A DNA stretch of 64,000 nucleotides from BRHc4a sp049325055. Its GTDB lineage: Bacteria; Bacillota; Desulfotomaculia; Desulfotomaculales; Desulfocucumaceae. The position numbers and the translations under genes are program-made. Under the pieces are notes generated by a model that had not been told where the DNA came from, did no database searches, and worked only from the letters and a program-made list of their open reading frames with translations. Below are positions 33,080-42,770 of the stretch, one piece after another (the stretch's first letter is position 1; every line of letters begins with the position of its first letter). The DNA lies in NCBI GenBank assembly GCA_049325055.1, contig JBMOPB010000013.1, positions 21,299 to 85,298 on the forward strand. Direction: 5' to 3'.

Positions 33080-34462
33080 ATGGGCCTGGCAACCGTTATC
33101 CTTGCTGCTGGTAAAGGCACAAGAATGAAATCTGAGTTGCCAAAGGTTTTGCATAAGGTATGCGGTGTGCCTATGATTAATCATGTGCTGAAGGCGGCAA
33201 GGGATGCCGGGTCCGAAAGGATCGTGGCAGTGGTCGGTTTTGGCGGGGATCTGGTGGCACAGGCGGTGGATGGGCAGGCAGAGATAGCTTTGCAGCTTGA
33301 ACAGCTTGGCACCGCTCACGCCCTTCATCAGGCAGCCGGCCCTTTAAAAGATTATAAGGGCGACATACTGGTGCTTTGCGGTGATACCCCGCTGATCTTG
33401 GCAGACACACTGAAGACGCTTATCTCGGTACACCGGGAAAGCGGCGCGTCGGCCACTGTTCTTACGGCCGAGCCGGACAACCCCGCGGGCTACGGCAGGA
33501 TAATAAGAAATGCCGGCGGGACGGTGGAAAGGATTGTTGAGCAAAAGGACGCCTCCCCGGAAGAGCTGCTGGTCAGAGAAATCAATACCGGAATATACTG
33601 CTTTAAATCCGCCGGGCTTTTCGAGGATCTGGCACAGATAAAGCCGGACAATGCCCAGGGGGAGTATTACCTCCCGGACCTGGTGGGAAAATTCGTGGGG
33701 GAAGGCAGGGTGGTATCCGCTGTTTCGGGAGCTGACCCTGTTGAAATAATGGGAGTGAATGACCGCTGCCAGTTGGCCCTTGCCCAGTCTTCCATGAGGA
33801 AAAGGGTCAACAGGGAACTGATGCTTTCAGGAGTAACCATAATTGACCCGGACAATGTCTTCATTGACGCCGGTGTAATCATAGGCAGGGATACCGTCAT
33901 TTATCCGGGCGCCATCATTGAGGGTGATACGGTAATCGGGGAAGGATGTGAAATTGGTCCTTTTACCCGGATTATTTCCGCCCGTATAAAAGATAACGTC
34001 ACTGTAAGGCAGTCCGTTGTTGAAGACAGTGAGATCGGCAGCAACTGTACTATCGGCCCGTACTCATACATCAGGCCCGGCTGCAGGCTTTTCGAACGTG
34101 TCAAGGTGGGGGATTTTGTTGAACTGAAAAAGGCCGAGATAGGCAGCGGCAGCAAGGTCCCGCATCTCAGTTACGTGGGGGATGCGGTCCTTGGGCAAAA
34201 TGTAAATGTGGGGGCCGGAACCATCACCTGTAACTATGACGGTGAGAAAAAATGGAAGACGATTATCGGGGACAATGCATTTATCGGCAGCAACACAAAC
34301 CTGGTGGCCCCGGTAAGGGTGGGTGATGGAGCGGTGACAGGCGCCGGTTCCACCATCACCAAGGATGTTCCGGATCATGCCCTGGGGGTAACCAGGGATC
34401 CGCAAAAGATTATACCAAACTGGTCCCGCAGGAAAAGAGCCCCAAAAGAAGAAGACAAGTGA
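33080..34462 (+). CDS. glmU: Bifunctional UDP-GlcNAc pyrophosphorylase / GlcN-1-P acetyltransferase
   Basis: Makes UDP-GlcNAc for peptidoglycan. 460 residues. The N-terminal uridylyltransferase domain (1-230) has LAAGKGTRMKS and VLCGDTPL. The C-terminal left-handed beta-helix (about 255-450) carries hexapeptide repeats, the acetyl-transfer SYVGDAVLG region and NVGAGTITCNYDG. ATG 33080 is chosen because the family starts right before the nucleotide loop. 22 bp from prs, the conserved pair. Confidence 0.97.
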   Translation: MGLATVILAAGKGTRMKSELPKVLHKVCGVPMINHVLKAARDAGSERIVAVVGFGGDLVAQAVDGQAEIALQLEQLGTAHALHQAAGPLKDYKGDILVLCGDTPLILADTLKTLISVHRESGASATVLTAEPDNPAGYGRIIRNAGGTVERIVEQKDASPEELLVREINTGIYCFKSAGLFEDLAQIKPDNAQGEYYLPDLVGKFVGEGRVVSAVSGADPVEIMGVNDRCQLALAQSSMRKRVNRELMLSGVTIIDPDNVFIDAGVIIGRDTVIYPGAIIEGDTVIGEGCEIGPFTRIISARIKDNVTVRQSVVEDSEIGSNCTIGPYSYIRPGCRLFERVKVGDFVELKKAEIGSGSKVPHLSYVGDAVLGQNVNVGAGTITCNYDGEKKWKTIIGDNAFIGSNTNLVAPVRVGDGAVTGAGSTITKDVPDHALGVTRDPQKIIPNWSRRKRAPKEEDK

Positions 34463-34484
34463 GATGAGTACGGAGGTATCTTCC

Positions 34485-35432
34485 ATGACATCCCGCAGAA
34501 GGTTAAAGATTTTTACCGGTAACTCCAATCCCCGTCTGGCCGAGGAAATAGCCCAGTATCTCGGAGTTTCGGTGGGTTCTGCCAAGGTTGGCCGCTTCAG
34601 CGACGGTGAAATACAGGTAAAAATAAATGAAAGCGTAAGGGGAGCGGACGTATTTATAATCCAGCCCACCAACACTCCAGTAAATGAGCATCTTATGGAA
34701 CTGCTCATAATGGTTGACGCGGTCAGGAGGGCTTCAGCCAGAAGAATAACGGCCGTTCTGCCCTATTATGGCTATGCCCGCCAGGACCGCAAGGCAAGGG
34801 CCAGGGATCCCATCACGGCGAAGCTGGTGGCGAACCTGCTCCACGCCAGCGGCGCCAGGAGGGTAATAACCATGGACCTTCACGCGGGACAGATTCAGGG
34901 TTTTTTCGATATACCCGTAGATCACCTGCCATGTGTGCCCATTCTGGCCCAATACTTTATTCAGCAAAAACTAAATGACCTGACAGTTGTTTCTCCGGAC
35001 CTGGGCGGGGTCACAAGGGCCAGGGATCTGGCAGAGCGCATCGGGGCGCCCATAGCCATTATCGACAAGCGCCGCCCCGAGCCCAACGTGGCGGAGATTA
35101 TGAATATTATCGGGGAAATAAAGGACCGGAATGTGATAATGATTGACGACATCATAGATACCGGCGGAACCATTACCCAGGGGGCGAAGGCGCTGAAACA
35201 ATGGGGGGCAAAGGACATATACATCTGCTGCACCCACCCGGTCTTAAGCGGCCCGGCCTTGAAACGACTGGAGGAGGCCCCGGTAAAGGAAGTGCTGGTG
35301 ACCAACACCATTCACGTTCCAGCGGAAAAGGTTATCCCCAAAATGAAGATTCTTTCGGTGGCTCCGCTTCTTGGTGAGGCCATTATAAGGATTCATGAGG
35401 ACCTGAGCGTAAGCAAACTTTTTGATACCTAG
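34485..35432 (+). CDS. prs: Ribose-phosphate pyrophosphokinase
   Basis: Makes PRPP from ribose-5-P and ATP. 315 residues. FTGNSNPRLAEEIA at the N-terminus, YYGYARQDRK in the catalytic flexible loop region, VITMDLHAGQIQGFF, and the PRPP loop MIDDIIDTGGTI are all intact. ATG 34485 lies behind TACGGAGGTATC; an ATG seven codons upstream overlaps that site. Ends at a bidirectional terminator. Confidence 0.98.
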   Translation: MTSRRRLKIFTGNSNPRLAEEIAQYLGVSVGSAKVGRFSDGEIQVKINESVRGADVFIIQPTNTPVNEHLMELLIMVDAVRRASARRITAVLPYYGYARQDRKARARDPITAKLVANLLHASGARRVITMDLHAGQIQGFFDIPVDHLPCVPILAQYFIQQKLNDLTVVSPDLGGVTRARDLAERIGAPIAIIDKRRPEPNVAEIMNIIGEIKDRNVIMIDDIIDTGGTITQGAKALKQWGAKDIYICCTHPVLSGPALKRLEEAPVKEVLVTNTIHVPAEKVIPKMKILSVAPLLGEAIIRIHEDLSVSKLFDT

Positions 35433-35438
35433 CAGATT

Positions 35439-35470
35439 AAAAAAGATCTCCGGAATGGAGATCTTTTTTC
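35439..35470. terminator. Bidirectional terminator between prs and the PRC-barrel gene
   Basis: AAAAAAGATCTCC and GGAGATCTTTTTT form a symmetrical stem with A- and T-runs, serving both converging genes. Confidence 0.92.
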
Positions 35471-36315
35471 TAGTTTTCTTTACGGGACTGGTCGCTGTTG
35501 GCGCCGATGTCCTCGGGGGGCTTGAGAATCTGGGGTTCGGCAGTATCCGGATCTTCCTTTGTTTTAAAGGGTTCTTCCTGGTGGTGTTCTTCTTCATGGT
35601 GGCCGCAACTGCAGGTTCCGCCGCGAGATTTACCGTTGTTTTCAGCGGATGCCTCTTCGATTTCGTTGTCCCCGTTTGATTTCTTTTCCTTTCTTAATTT
35701 TTCAATGGACTGATTGATACTTCTTCCCAAATCTTTTGTTTTCTGGAATGTGGATCCAAAAAAGTGTCCGGTGTTCTCGCGGAAATTCCTGAGAGCTTCC
35801 TGCAGCCCCCCGTCCATCTTAACTATATTGTCAATGGAAGAGTTGCTGCAGATTATAATGGATGTTCCCAGGGTGCGGACATAGTTTATATCCAGAAATG
35901 CGCTGCCCTTGAAAAGATTGTTTACCGTTCCGCCGGAAAACTCCAGGCCAACAATATCTCCGGTCTGCAGGTCCACATAGTACTCTTCCACCAAGCCCAG
36001 TACAGCCCCGTTTTCCGCCACGAGCCGGGAGCCGATAATGTTAACCTTATCCTTGAAAAGCTTCAGTATTTCCGGGAGGCTGGTGCCTTTTTCCGCCCGG
36101 TTTACCCGGTCGATGGTGATTACATCCTCGCCGATGCTGTGTACCTTGCTGAAGGGGACGAATTTTTGCTCCCTGAACCAGCCTTTTTGCTCTATTATCA
36201 GGGCGGCCACATTTTTAAGGGCGGGGTTGATCACCAATCCCCTTACCGATCCGATCTGCTGGCCCTCCTCCAGGCTCACCACGGACATGCCCTGAAACTG
36301 CTTGCTTTTGCGCAA
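35470..36315 (-). CDS. PRC-barrel protein with metal-binding-like tail
   Basis: 281 residues from TTG 36315 behind GAGGGGGGTC. Two PRC-barrel-like domains (about 3-80 and 88-165) recur as FQGMSVVSLEEGQQIGSV and IIGSRLVAENGAVLGLV. A helical segment and then a very charged low-complexity tail follow, containing CSCGHHEEEHHQEE (about residue 230). Cys/His/Glu clusters of this kind can bind metal. Function unknown; PRC-barrels often sit in photosynthetic, RNA-processing (RimM) or sporulation (YlmC/YmxH) proteins. Confidence 0.8.
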   Translation of the reverse strand: MRKSKQFQGMSVVSLEEGQQIGSVRGLVINPALKNVAALIIEQKGWFREQKFVPFSKVHSIGEDVITIDRVNRAEKGTSLPEILKLFKDKVNIIGSRLVAENGAVLGLVEEYYVDLQTGDIVGLEFSGGTVNNLFKGSAFLDINYVRTLGTSIIICSNSSIDNIVKMDGGLQEALRNFRENTGHFFGSTFQKTKDLGRSINQSIEKLRKEKKSNGDNEIEEASAENNGKSRGGTCSCGHHEEEHHQEEPFKTKEDPDTAEPQILKPPEDIGANSDQSRKEN

Positions 36316-36500
36316 ATATTGACCCCCCTCTTATCAGAATACAAAATTTAACCGGCCGGAATTCAAATCCGGACTGCTGAATTTTGACTCTGGGAAGTTT
36401 ATTTATCTACATCTATTGCTATGCTTCCATAGGGTTTTTTATGACAAATTAAGGGAATACTAAACCTTAAAAGTTATGAAAAAAGTTCGGAGGTAATATT

Positions 36501-37115
36501 ATGGCCGGTTACAATCTGGAAGCGTCTGTCCGTAAAAATATGACCAAGAGTTACCGCAAAAGACTTTACAGCAAAGGGATGGTGCCTGCTGTTCTTTACG
36601 GTAAAAATATCGGAAGTTTGCCCCTGGAGGTTTCTGAGAAAGAACTGCAGGACGCCTTGCACACAGGTAAGAACAAAATCATCAACCTTGAGGTTTCAGG
36701 CAATGGCGGGCCCTACAAGGTAATGGTAAGGGAAATGCAGTTTGACCCACTGAAAAAAGAAATAATACACGCGGATTTCCAGCAGATCTCAATGCGTGAC
36801 AGGATACACACCTCGGTGCCGGTGGTTGTTTACGGGGAGGTTGACGAGGGGCTGGCCCAGGTTGTTTTAAGACGCCTTGAGATTTCATGCCTCCCCGCCG
36901 ACATACCCGACCAAATCACCGTTGACATATCCGGCATGAGTCCGGGCGACAGCCTGTCGGTTATCGATCTTGACATACCCGGAGGTATAAACGTTTTAAC
37001 CGACATGGACTCCACCGTGGTTACCGTTCTGTCTCCGGAAGAGGAGGTTGGGGAGAAGGCCTCCGAGGCGGAAGACACCCCCAAGGATAACGGGGAAGAT
37101 AAAGAGGAGAAATAA
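36501..37115 (+). CDS. rplY: Ribosomal protein bL25 (CTC form)
   Basis: 5S rRNA-binding protein of the long CTC type, 204 residues. The N-terminal L25 domain (about 1-95; PAVLYGKN) is followed by the beta-rich TL5 C-terminal domain (about 96-180; VPVVVYGEVD) and an acidic Lys/Glu tail. The ATG follows TCGGAGGTAAT. Sits between prs and pth, as in Bacillus (ctc), where it is stress-induced. Confidence 0.96.
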   Translation: MAGYNLEASVRKNMTKSYRKRLYSKGMVPAVLYGKNIGSLPLEVSEKELQDALHTGKNKIINLEVSGNGGPYKVMVREMQFDPLKKEIIHADFQQISMRDRIHTSVPVVVYGEVDEGLAQVVLRRLEISCLPADIPDQITVDISGMSPGDSLSVIDLDIPGGINVLTDMDSTVVTVLSPEEEVGEKASEAEDTPKDNGEDKEEK

Positions 37116-37245
37116 CAACTAAATTGAAAATATCTCACGTCTGAATCCACAATCCGGAATAAAGCCGGCAAAGTCTGTTAATTATCACCAATTGCCTGCC
37201 CCCGGCATATTTTGTATCACAGAAATAAAAAAAGGGGGCTATTTT

Positions 37246-37695
37246 ATGTCCGATGAAAAAGATAGAGTGGAGGCCAAGGTTGAGGGTGTCGATGTATCCG
37301 GCTACATGCCCGGTCCTATAGGCCCTGTGTTGCCAACCATGTGTCCTCCGGATCCACCCAAAGACGAAAAGCATATGATGGATATGTTCATCCATAAGCT
37401 GAAGTCACTGAAAGGGCTGGAGGTAACCATTTATGTCATGGGCATGGGTCCTGTTGGCGCTGTTCCGCTGATTCCTCCTGGTGGAACCGGTGTTGTGCCT
37501 GCCACCGGAACCATGGGTATTACCGGAATGCTCCACAGTGTGGGGATGGACTATATTGAACTCCATGTAATGATGGGAGGAAATATGCGTGTGGTGCTTG
37601 TCCCCGTGATGGCGATAGCGGCCGTTGCGCCCGGCGGGCCACTTTTCCCTGAAGTTCAGCCCGAAGTGGTGACCACCGTACCGGGAATACTGTAA
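37246..37695 (+). CDS. Hydrophobic small protein, DUF2642-like, possibly spore-coat
   Basis: 149 residues. After a polar Pro-rich N-terminus, a segment from about residue 62 reads KGLEVTIYVMGMGPVGAVP, then GITGMLHSVGMDYIELHV and VVLVPVMAIAAV. This resembles the DUF2642/LSm-like pattern of Bacillus coat proteins (a GTL-VG-DYI core and an IP-I ending). The match is by eye and moderate. The ATG follows AAAGGGGGC. It is inserted between rplY and pth and has its own terminator. Confidence 0.6.
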   Translation: MSDEKDRVEAKVEGVDVSGYMPGPIGPVLPTMCPPDPPKDEKHMMDMFIHKLKSLKGLEVTIYVMGMGPVGAVPLIPPGGTGVVPATGTMGITGMLHSVGMDYIELHVMMGGNMRVVLVPVMAIAAVAPGGPLFPEVQPEVVTTVPGIL

Positions 37696-37704
37696 AACCG
37701 GCAA

Positions 37705-37735
37705 AAGCCCCCTCCTCAAAGGGGGCTTATTATTT
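37705..37735 (+). terminator. Terminator after the DUF2642-like gene
   Basis: AAGCCCCC and GGGGGCTT form the stem, followed by ATTATTTT. Confidence 0.85.
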
Positions 37736-37858
37736 TACAGGGATAAAATGATCCGGCCGGGAGGCAATGCAAGGTTGAAAAAGCCGGCAAAAACAGGTTA
37801 AAATAGGCCTGTCGGTTAGTAAATCTATTTAATCAACCACCGTAATGGAGGAATTATT

Positions 37859-38422
37859 ATGTTTCTGGTGGTGGGTCTTGGAAACCCCGGAAGGGAGTAT
37901 GCCGGCACCAGGCATAACATGGGCTTCAGGCTGGTGGACCTCCTGGCCGGCCGGCTGAATACACCTGTTGAAAAAAACCTTTTCAAATCATTGACCGGCC
38001 GGGGCTTACAGCACGGAAGGACAATTATTCTGGCAAAGCCTCAGACTTATATGAACCTCAGCGGCAACTCGGTGGCCGCCCTGATGAACTGGTTTAAAAT
38101 AGCGCCATCGGGGCTGGTGGTGGCCTATGACGATTTGGATTTGCCCCCCGGCAAAATAAGGCTGAGGCCCCAGGGAGGTCACGGAGGTCACAGGGGAGTT
38201 GAGTCAATCATTGAAAAAATTGGAACAGGCGGCTTTTCCCGGGTGAGGATAGGTATAGGCAGACCGCCCAACCCCGAGTATGATGTAGCGGACTGGGTCC
38301 TGGGGAGACTTTCCGAGGAGGAGGAAAAGCTGGCAGGGGAGGCCCTGGAAAGGGCGGCTGAAGCTGTAATCACCCTGATAAATGAGGGAGTGGACGCCGC
38401 CATGAACAGGTACAACCGGTAG
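37859..38422 (+). CDS. pth: Peptidyl-tRNA hydrolase
   Basis: Recycles peptidyl-tRNA from stalled ribosomes. 187 residues. VVGLGNPGREYAGTRHNMGF carries the substrate Asn9 and catalytic His19; the later VAYDDLDLPPGKIRLR carries the catalytic Asp. The ATG follows GGAGGAATTATT. The pth-mfd order is conserved, here with one extra gene between. Confidence 0.97.
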   Translation: MFLVVGLGNPGREYAGTRHNMGFRLVDLLAGRLNTPVEKNLFKSLTGRGLQHGRTIILAKPQTYMNLSGNSVAALMNWFKIAPSGLVVAYDDLDLPPGKIRLRPQGGHGGHRGVESIIEKIGTGGFSRVRIGIGRPPNPEYDVADWVLGRLSEEEEKLAGEALERAAEAVITLINEGVDAAMNRYNR

Positions 38423-38498
38423 TTAAAGTATAGAAAGCACGGCTTTATGTCAAATATATAAACATATGTGGTTGGGGCCGGCATTGGGAGATTTTAAT

Positions 38499-38915
38499 AT
38501 GTTTTGGGTTAAAGTCCTGTTGTCGGCGGCAGTGGCGGCCGGTTTTGCCATGGCTTTCAATCATATTTTTAAAAAAGCCGGGCAGGCGGGAATAAACTTT
38601 TTCGCCCCCGTTGCCGAGGAGTGGCTCAAGACCGGGTCGGCCCTTGTTTTTGACGTGCCGGTGCCAGGTACCCACATACTGTTCGGGGCTTTTGAAGCTG
38701 CCGGCGATTTCATATGGGGAGGCAGGTCCAGGCTGCTGGCCGCCTTATTCGGTGTAATGGCGCACACGGCCTTCGGACTTATTACTTGCTTTGTGATGGA
38801 GGCCGGGTATCCTGTTTTTACGGCCGTTCTTGCGTCTTTGGCCGCACATATGTCATGGAACACTCTTATCGCAAGGCTTACGGCGGTGAAACGGGCAAAA
38901 TCCCGGAACCCTTGA
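38499..38915 (+). CDS. Small membrane protein with PrsW-like metalloprotease motifs
   Basis: 138 residues, four or five hydrophobic segments. Three motifs in the order of PrsW-type intramembrane proteases are seen: EEWLK (EExxK), FGAFEAAGDF (FxxxE) and AHTAFG/AHMSW histidines in late membrane segments. It is much shorter than PrsW, so it would be a minimal form or only a relative. ATG 38499 is favoured by GGGAG eight bases upstream. Lies between pth and mfd. Function inferred only. Confidence 0.55.
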   Translation: MFWVKVLLSAAVAAGFAMAFNHIFKKAGQAGINFFAPVAEEWLKTGSALVFDVPVPGTHILFGAFEAAGDFIWGGRSRLLAALFGVMAHTAFGLITCFVMEAGYPVFTAVLASLAAHMSWNTLIARLTAVKRAKSRNP

Positions 38916-38954
38916 CGCTTCCCGGACCCCGAAGATATAATTGGAGATATAATA

Positions 38955-39095
38955 TTGGCGGCCTTTGATTATTACAGCGGTTTAAATCAGGGCCTGAAGC
39001 AGCCGGGAGCCCCATCCGGGGAATCCGGGCGTTTTTGCCATGCCCTTAATAAAGGAGTTTTCAACACGGTTATAAGGCTTGTAACAGAGCTTTAG
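38955..39095 (+). CDS. Possible 46-residue small protein
   Basis: A TTG with GGAGAT six bases upstream opens 46 codons (AAFDYYSGLNQGLKQPG at the start). It ends inside a hairpin upstream of mfd. No known family; composition is ordinary. Could be chance. Confidence 0.25.
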   Translation: MAAFDYYSGLNQGLKQPGAPSGESGRFCHALNKGVFNTVIRLVTEL

Positions 39096-39115
39096 CCCTC
39101 GCTGAAGCTCTTTTC
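39086..39115 (+). terminator. Terminator-like hairpin upstream of mfd
   Basis: AGAGCTT (39086-39092) and AAGCTCT (39105-39111) with a 12-nt loop and four T. Confidence 0.6.
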
Positions 39116-39160
39116 GTCGTGTCTTGATACGGCAAGAAGTATTTGGTTAGGAGATGTTTT

Positions 39161-42100
39161 ATGCGAGGACTGCTGGCATCCCTGGAAAAAATGAGCGAAT
39201 ATAAGAGCATATGTCAGGGGCTGGACAGGAAAGTCAGGCAGCAGTTGATTTTTGGTCTGACCGGGTCGCAAAAGGCCTGCGTGGCCGCAGCGCTTATGGA
39301 GCATAAAGGTGGGCCCGCGCTGGTTCTGACCCCCGGCGAACAGGACGCCGCCACCATGGTGGATGACTTGAGAAGCCTTTTGCCGGGCAGGAAGATTATT
39401 TATTTTCCGGCTTTGCAGCTTTTGCCTTACCAGATACTGGCGGCCGGGCGAGAGCCTATGGAAGCCAGGCTCAAGGTGATCGAAGCACTTGCCGCCAGGG
39501 AGCCCGTGGTGGTTGTGTCCACTCTGGAGGCTTTTATAAGGCGCCTCACTCCACCGGACAGATTCTGCGCCAGCAGGATAAATCTTTCGGTGGGGGACAT
39601 TATCGATCCGGAAGTTCTAAAAAGACAACTGGTGGACATGGGGTTCGATCGATGCGACATGGTGGAGGGAAGGGGCCAGTTCAGCGCCAGGGGCGGAATA
39701 CTGGATGTATTCCCGGTGATGTCCGAAAACCCGGTCCGCCTTGAATTTTTTGACGACCAGCTTGACTCCATAAGGTTTTTTGACGTGGATACCCAGCGTT
39801 CCGTTGAGAAATGCCGTGAAATAAATATTTCACCGGCGGTGGAACTGGTGGCTGACCATCAGTCGCGGGAAGAGGCCCTTAGAAGGCTGGAGGCTGAATA
39901 TAAAACACAGCTGAAAAAGGTAACCAGGTCCGGCAGCCTTGAAGCCAGGAGAGCCCTGGCAGATATGTACCAGGAGGCTGTTGAGAAAATAGGGGCAGGG
40001 CTTTACTTTCCCGGAATGGACCAGTTCCTTCCCTACTTTTATCCCAATCCGGTTACAATTGCCGATTACTTTCCACCGGACACCCTGGCCCTGGTTGACG
40101 AACCCCAGAGGCTTAAAGAGCTGACTGACGTAATCCACAGGGAGAGGTCAGAGACCTATACCGATATGCTGGCCAAGGGAAAAGTGCTTCCCGGACAGTA
40201 CAACGGCTATATACAGTGGGAAGATTTACGCAAGTCCCTGGAGCGCTTCGTCACCGTGTTTGTGTCGTTTCTCCCCCGACAGCCGCACAACATAAACCCG
40301 GGCAGGGTGGTGACGTTTACAGCCAAGGGAATGCATGCGTTTTTGGGCCGCATGGATATTTTGACCGACGAGGTGCTTAACTGGAAGAGGGCTGGTTATG
40401 CCGTTGCCCTTCTGGCGGGCAGCTCCGACCGGGCCAGGCAGCTCCTGGAAGTTATGAGGGACGCAAAAATAGACGCGTACCGTATTGGAACGCTTACAGG
40501 GGACATTCGGCCGGGGAATGTTGTCATCACCGAGAGCAGTCTTTCCGGCGGGTTTGAATTTCCCGCCGGAAAGCTGGCCGTCATTACCGGGGCGGAAATG
40601 TACGGCCGTCAAAAGAGGGCCAGGGAAAGGGCCCGGTCGAAAAACCGCATGGAGCCCTTTACCGACCTTAAAGTGGGAGACTACGTGGTTCATGTGAACC
40701 ACGGAATAGGCCGGTATACAGGCATTGAAAAGCTGGACATAGCAGGGGTTCAAAAGGACTACCTGGCAATTAAATACTCCGGGGAGGACAAATTATACGT
40801 GCCCACCGACCAGGTGGGGCTGATACAGAAATACCTGGGGGGAGAGGCCGACGCCCCGAAGCTTTCAAAACTGGGAGGGGCCGAGTGGCACAGGGTAAAG
40901 GGAAGGGTAAAGGAAGCCGTCAGGGAAATGGCACAGGAGTTGATCTCTCTCTATGCTGCCAGGCAAAGCGCACGGGGACATTCCTTCGGCCCGGATACAG
41001 TCTGGCAGAAGGATTTTGAGGCCGCCTTTCCTTACGAGGAAACTCCCGATCAGTTGCGGGCAATAGAAGAGGCCAAGCGGGATATGGAGCGTACCCTGCC
41101 CATGGACCGCCTTTTGTGCGGGGATGTGGGGTACGGGAAGACCGAGGTGGCCCTGAGGGCGGCCTTTAAGGCCGTTATGGACGGAAAGCAGGTGGCCGTT
41201 CTGGTGCCCACCACCATACTGGCGCAGCAGCACTTCAACACTTTCCGGGAAAGGTTTTCCCCCTATCCAATCAGCATTGAAATGCTCAGCCGTTTTCGAA
41301 CCCCCAGGGAGCAGAAAAAAATACTGCATGACCTTTCCCTGGGTAAGCTGGATATAGTTATCGGAACTCACAGGCTGGTCCAGGAAGACATTGTGTTCAA
41401 AAATCTGGGGCTTTTAGTGGTGGACGAGGAACAGCGGTTTGGTGTTGCTCACAAGGAAAGGCTGAAAATGATGAAGCATAATGTGGATGTGCTGACGCTC
41501 ACCGCAACCCCCATACCCCGTACCCTTCATATGTCACTGGTGGGGGTCAGGGACACCAGCCTTCTGGAAACCCCGCCGGAAAACCGCTTTCCCGTGCAGA
41601 CTTATGTTCTGGAAGAGGATCCCTATATGATCAGGGAGGCCATATACAGGGAAATGGGAAGGGGCGGCCAGGTGTTTTTTGTGCACAACAGGATAATAGA
41701 CCTGGACAGAGTGGCCTCGTGGCTTCAGGGTTTGGTTCCGGACGCCCGGCTGGCGGTGGCCCATGGCCAGATGAGGGAAGACGACCTGGAGCAGGTAATG
41801 ATGGATTTTATGGCCGGATCCTATGACGTGCTGGTGTGCACCACCATTATTGAAAGCGGCCTTGATATACCCAACGTCAACACGCTTATAGTGAAAGACG
41901 CCAATAATATGGGGCTCTCCCAGTTATACCAGCTCAGGGGAAGGGTGGGCCGCTCAAACAGGATTGCTTATGCCTATTTCACCTACAGGCGGGACCGCGT
42001 GCTCAACGAAGTGGCTGAAAAAAGGCTGGCCGCCATCAAGGAATTCACCGCCTTCGGTTCAGGGTACAAGATTGCCATGCGAGACCTGGAAATAAGAGGG

Positions 42101-42688
42101 GCGGGAAACCTGCTGGGACCCGAGCAGCACGGACATATCGACGCAGTGGGCTTTGACCTTTACTGCCGCCTGCTTGAGGAAGCCGTCAGGGAGGCCAGGG
42201 GGGAAGAACACCTGGGCCCGGTGGAAACAGCCATTGAACTGCCTGTAGACGGGTATATACCCGACAGCTTCATACCGGACACCAATCAAAAGGTGGAGAT
42301 ATACAGGAGAATGGCAGGGTTCCGCGATGAATCCCTGATAGAAGACCTGGCGGAAGAAATGGTGGACCGGTTTGGCGATGTCCCGGCCCCTGTGGAAAGG
42401 CTTTTGCGGGTTGCCAGGATAAGGATAGTGGCCGGGAACCTGAGGATAAAGAATATCGCCGAGCAGTCAGGATATTTCAGGCTGCAGTTCGCTCCCGGCC
42501 ATCCCCTTACCGGAGACACGCTGGTTAAAATCGGGCAGGAATACAAAAACCGTGTCAAGTTTTCCACCCAGGGGGATGATTTCGAAATCAAGCTGAGGGC
42601 GCCGGTGCTGGAAAACGGAACCGAACACTATCTGGAGGTACTGGAGGGATTTATCAGGGAACTGGGGGTGGAGACCTGTCCTGCATGA
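39161..42688 (+). CDS. mfd: Transcription-repair coupling factor
   Basis: Superfamily 2 translocase that removes stalled RNA polymerase and recruits UvrA. 1175 residues, full length. In order: UvrB-like region with GRGQFSARGGILDVFP (about 170), the RNAP-interaction CarD-like domain (about 490-560; VHVNHGIGRYTGIEKL), helicase lobes with GDVGYGKTEVA (Walker A) and DEEQRFG (DEEx), and a C-terminal autoinhibitory D7 domain. The ATG follows TTAGGAGATG. Confidence 0.98.
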   Translation: MRGLLASLEKMSEYKSICQGLDRKVRQQLIFGLTGSQKACVAAALMEHKGGPALVLTPGEQDAATMVDDLRSLLPGRKIIYFPALQLLPYQILAAGREPMEARLKVIEALAAREPVVVVSTLEAFIRRLTPPDRFCASRINLSVGDIIDPEVLKRQLVDMGFDRCDMVEGRGQFSARGGILDVFPVMSENPVRLEFFDDQLDSIRFFDVDTQRSVEKCREINISPAVELVADHQSREEALRRLEAEYKTQLKKVTRSGSLEARRALADMYQEAVEKIGAGLYFPGMDQFLPYFYPNPVTIADYFPPDTLALVDEPQRLKELTDVIHRERSETYTDMLAKGKVLPGQYNGYIQWEDLRKSLERFVTVFVSFLPRQPHNINPGRVVTFTAKGMHAFLGRMDILTDEVLNWKRAGYAVALLAGSSDRARQLLEVMRDAKIDAYRIGTLTGDIRPGNVVITESSLSGGFEFPAGKLAVITGAEMYGRQKRARERARSKNRMEPFTDLKVGDYVVHVNHGIGRYTGIEKLDIAGVQKDYLAIKYSGEDKLYVPTDQVGLIQKYLGGEADAPKLSKLGGAEWHRVKGRVKEAVREMAQELISLYAARQSARGHSFGPDTVWQKDFEAAFPYEETPDQLRAIEEAKRDMERTLPMDRLLCGDVGYGKTEVALRAAFKAVMDGKQVAVLVPTTILAQQHFNTFRERFSPYPISIEMLSRFRTPREQKKILHDLSLGKLDIVIGTHRLVQEDIVFKNLGLLVVDEEQRFGVAHKERLKMMKHNVDVLTLTATPIPRTLHMSLVGVRDTSLLETPPENRFPVQTYVLEEDPYMIREAIYREMGRGGQVFFVHNRIIDLDRVASWLQGLVPDARLAVAHGQMREDDLEQVMMDFMAGSYDVLVCTTIIESGLDIPNVNTLIVKDANNMGLSQLYQLRGRVGRSNRIAYAYFTYRRDRVLNEVAEKRLAAIKEFTAFGSGYKIAMRDLEIRGAGNLLGPEQHGHIDAVGFDLYCRLLEEAVREARGEEHLGPVETAIELPVDGYIPDSFIPDTNQKVEIYRRMAGFRDESLIEDLAEEMVDRFGDVPAPVERLLRVARIRIVAGNLRIKNIAEQSGYFRLQFAPGHPLTGDTLVKIGQEYKNRVKFSTQGDDFEIKLRAPVLENGTEHYLEVLEGFIRELGVETCPA

Positions 42689-42716
42689 AAATGGCAGTCC
42701 ACCCTCTCCTTAATTG

Positions 42717-42745
42717 TTGCGGTTTTAGTGGAAGGGGCTTATAAT
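42717..42745 (+). promoter_or_regulatory. Promoter upstream of the PrsA-like gene
   Basis: TTGCGG and a perfect TATAAT are 17 bp apart, ending about 25 bp before the TTG start. Confidence 0.65.
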
Positions 42746-42770
42746 CATCTTTATATGGGGAGGGATTTTT

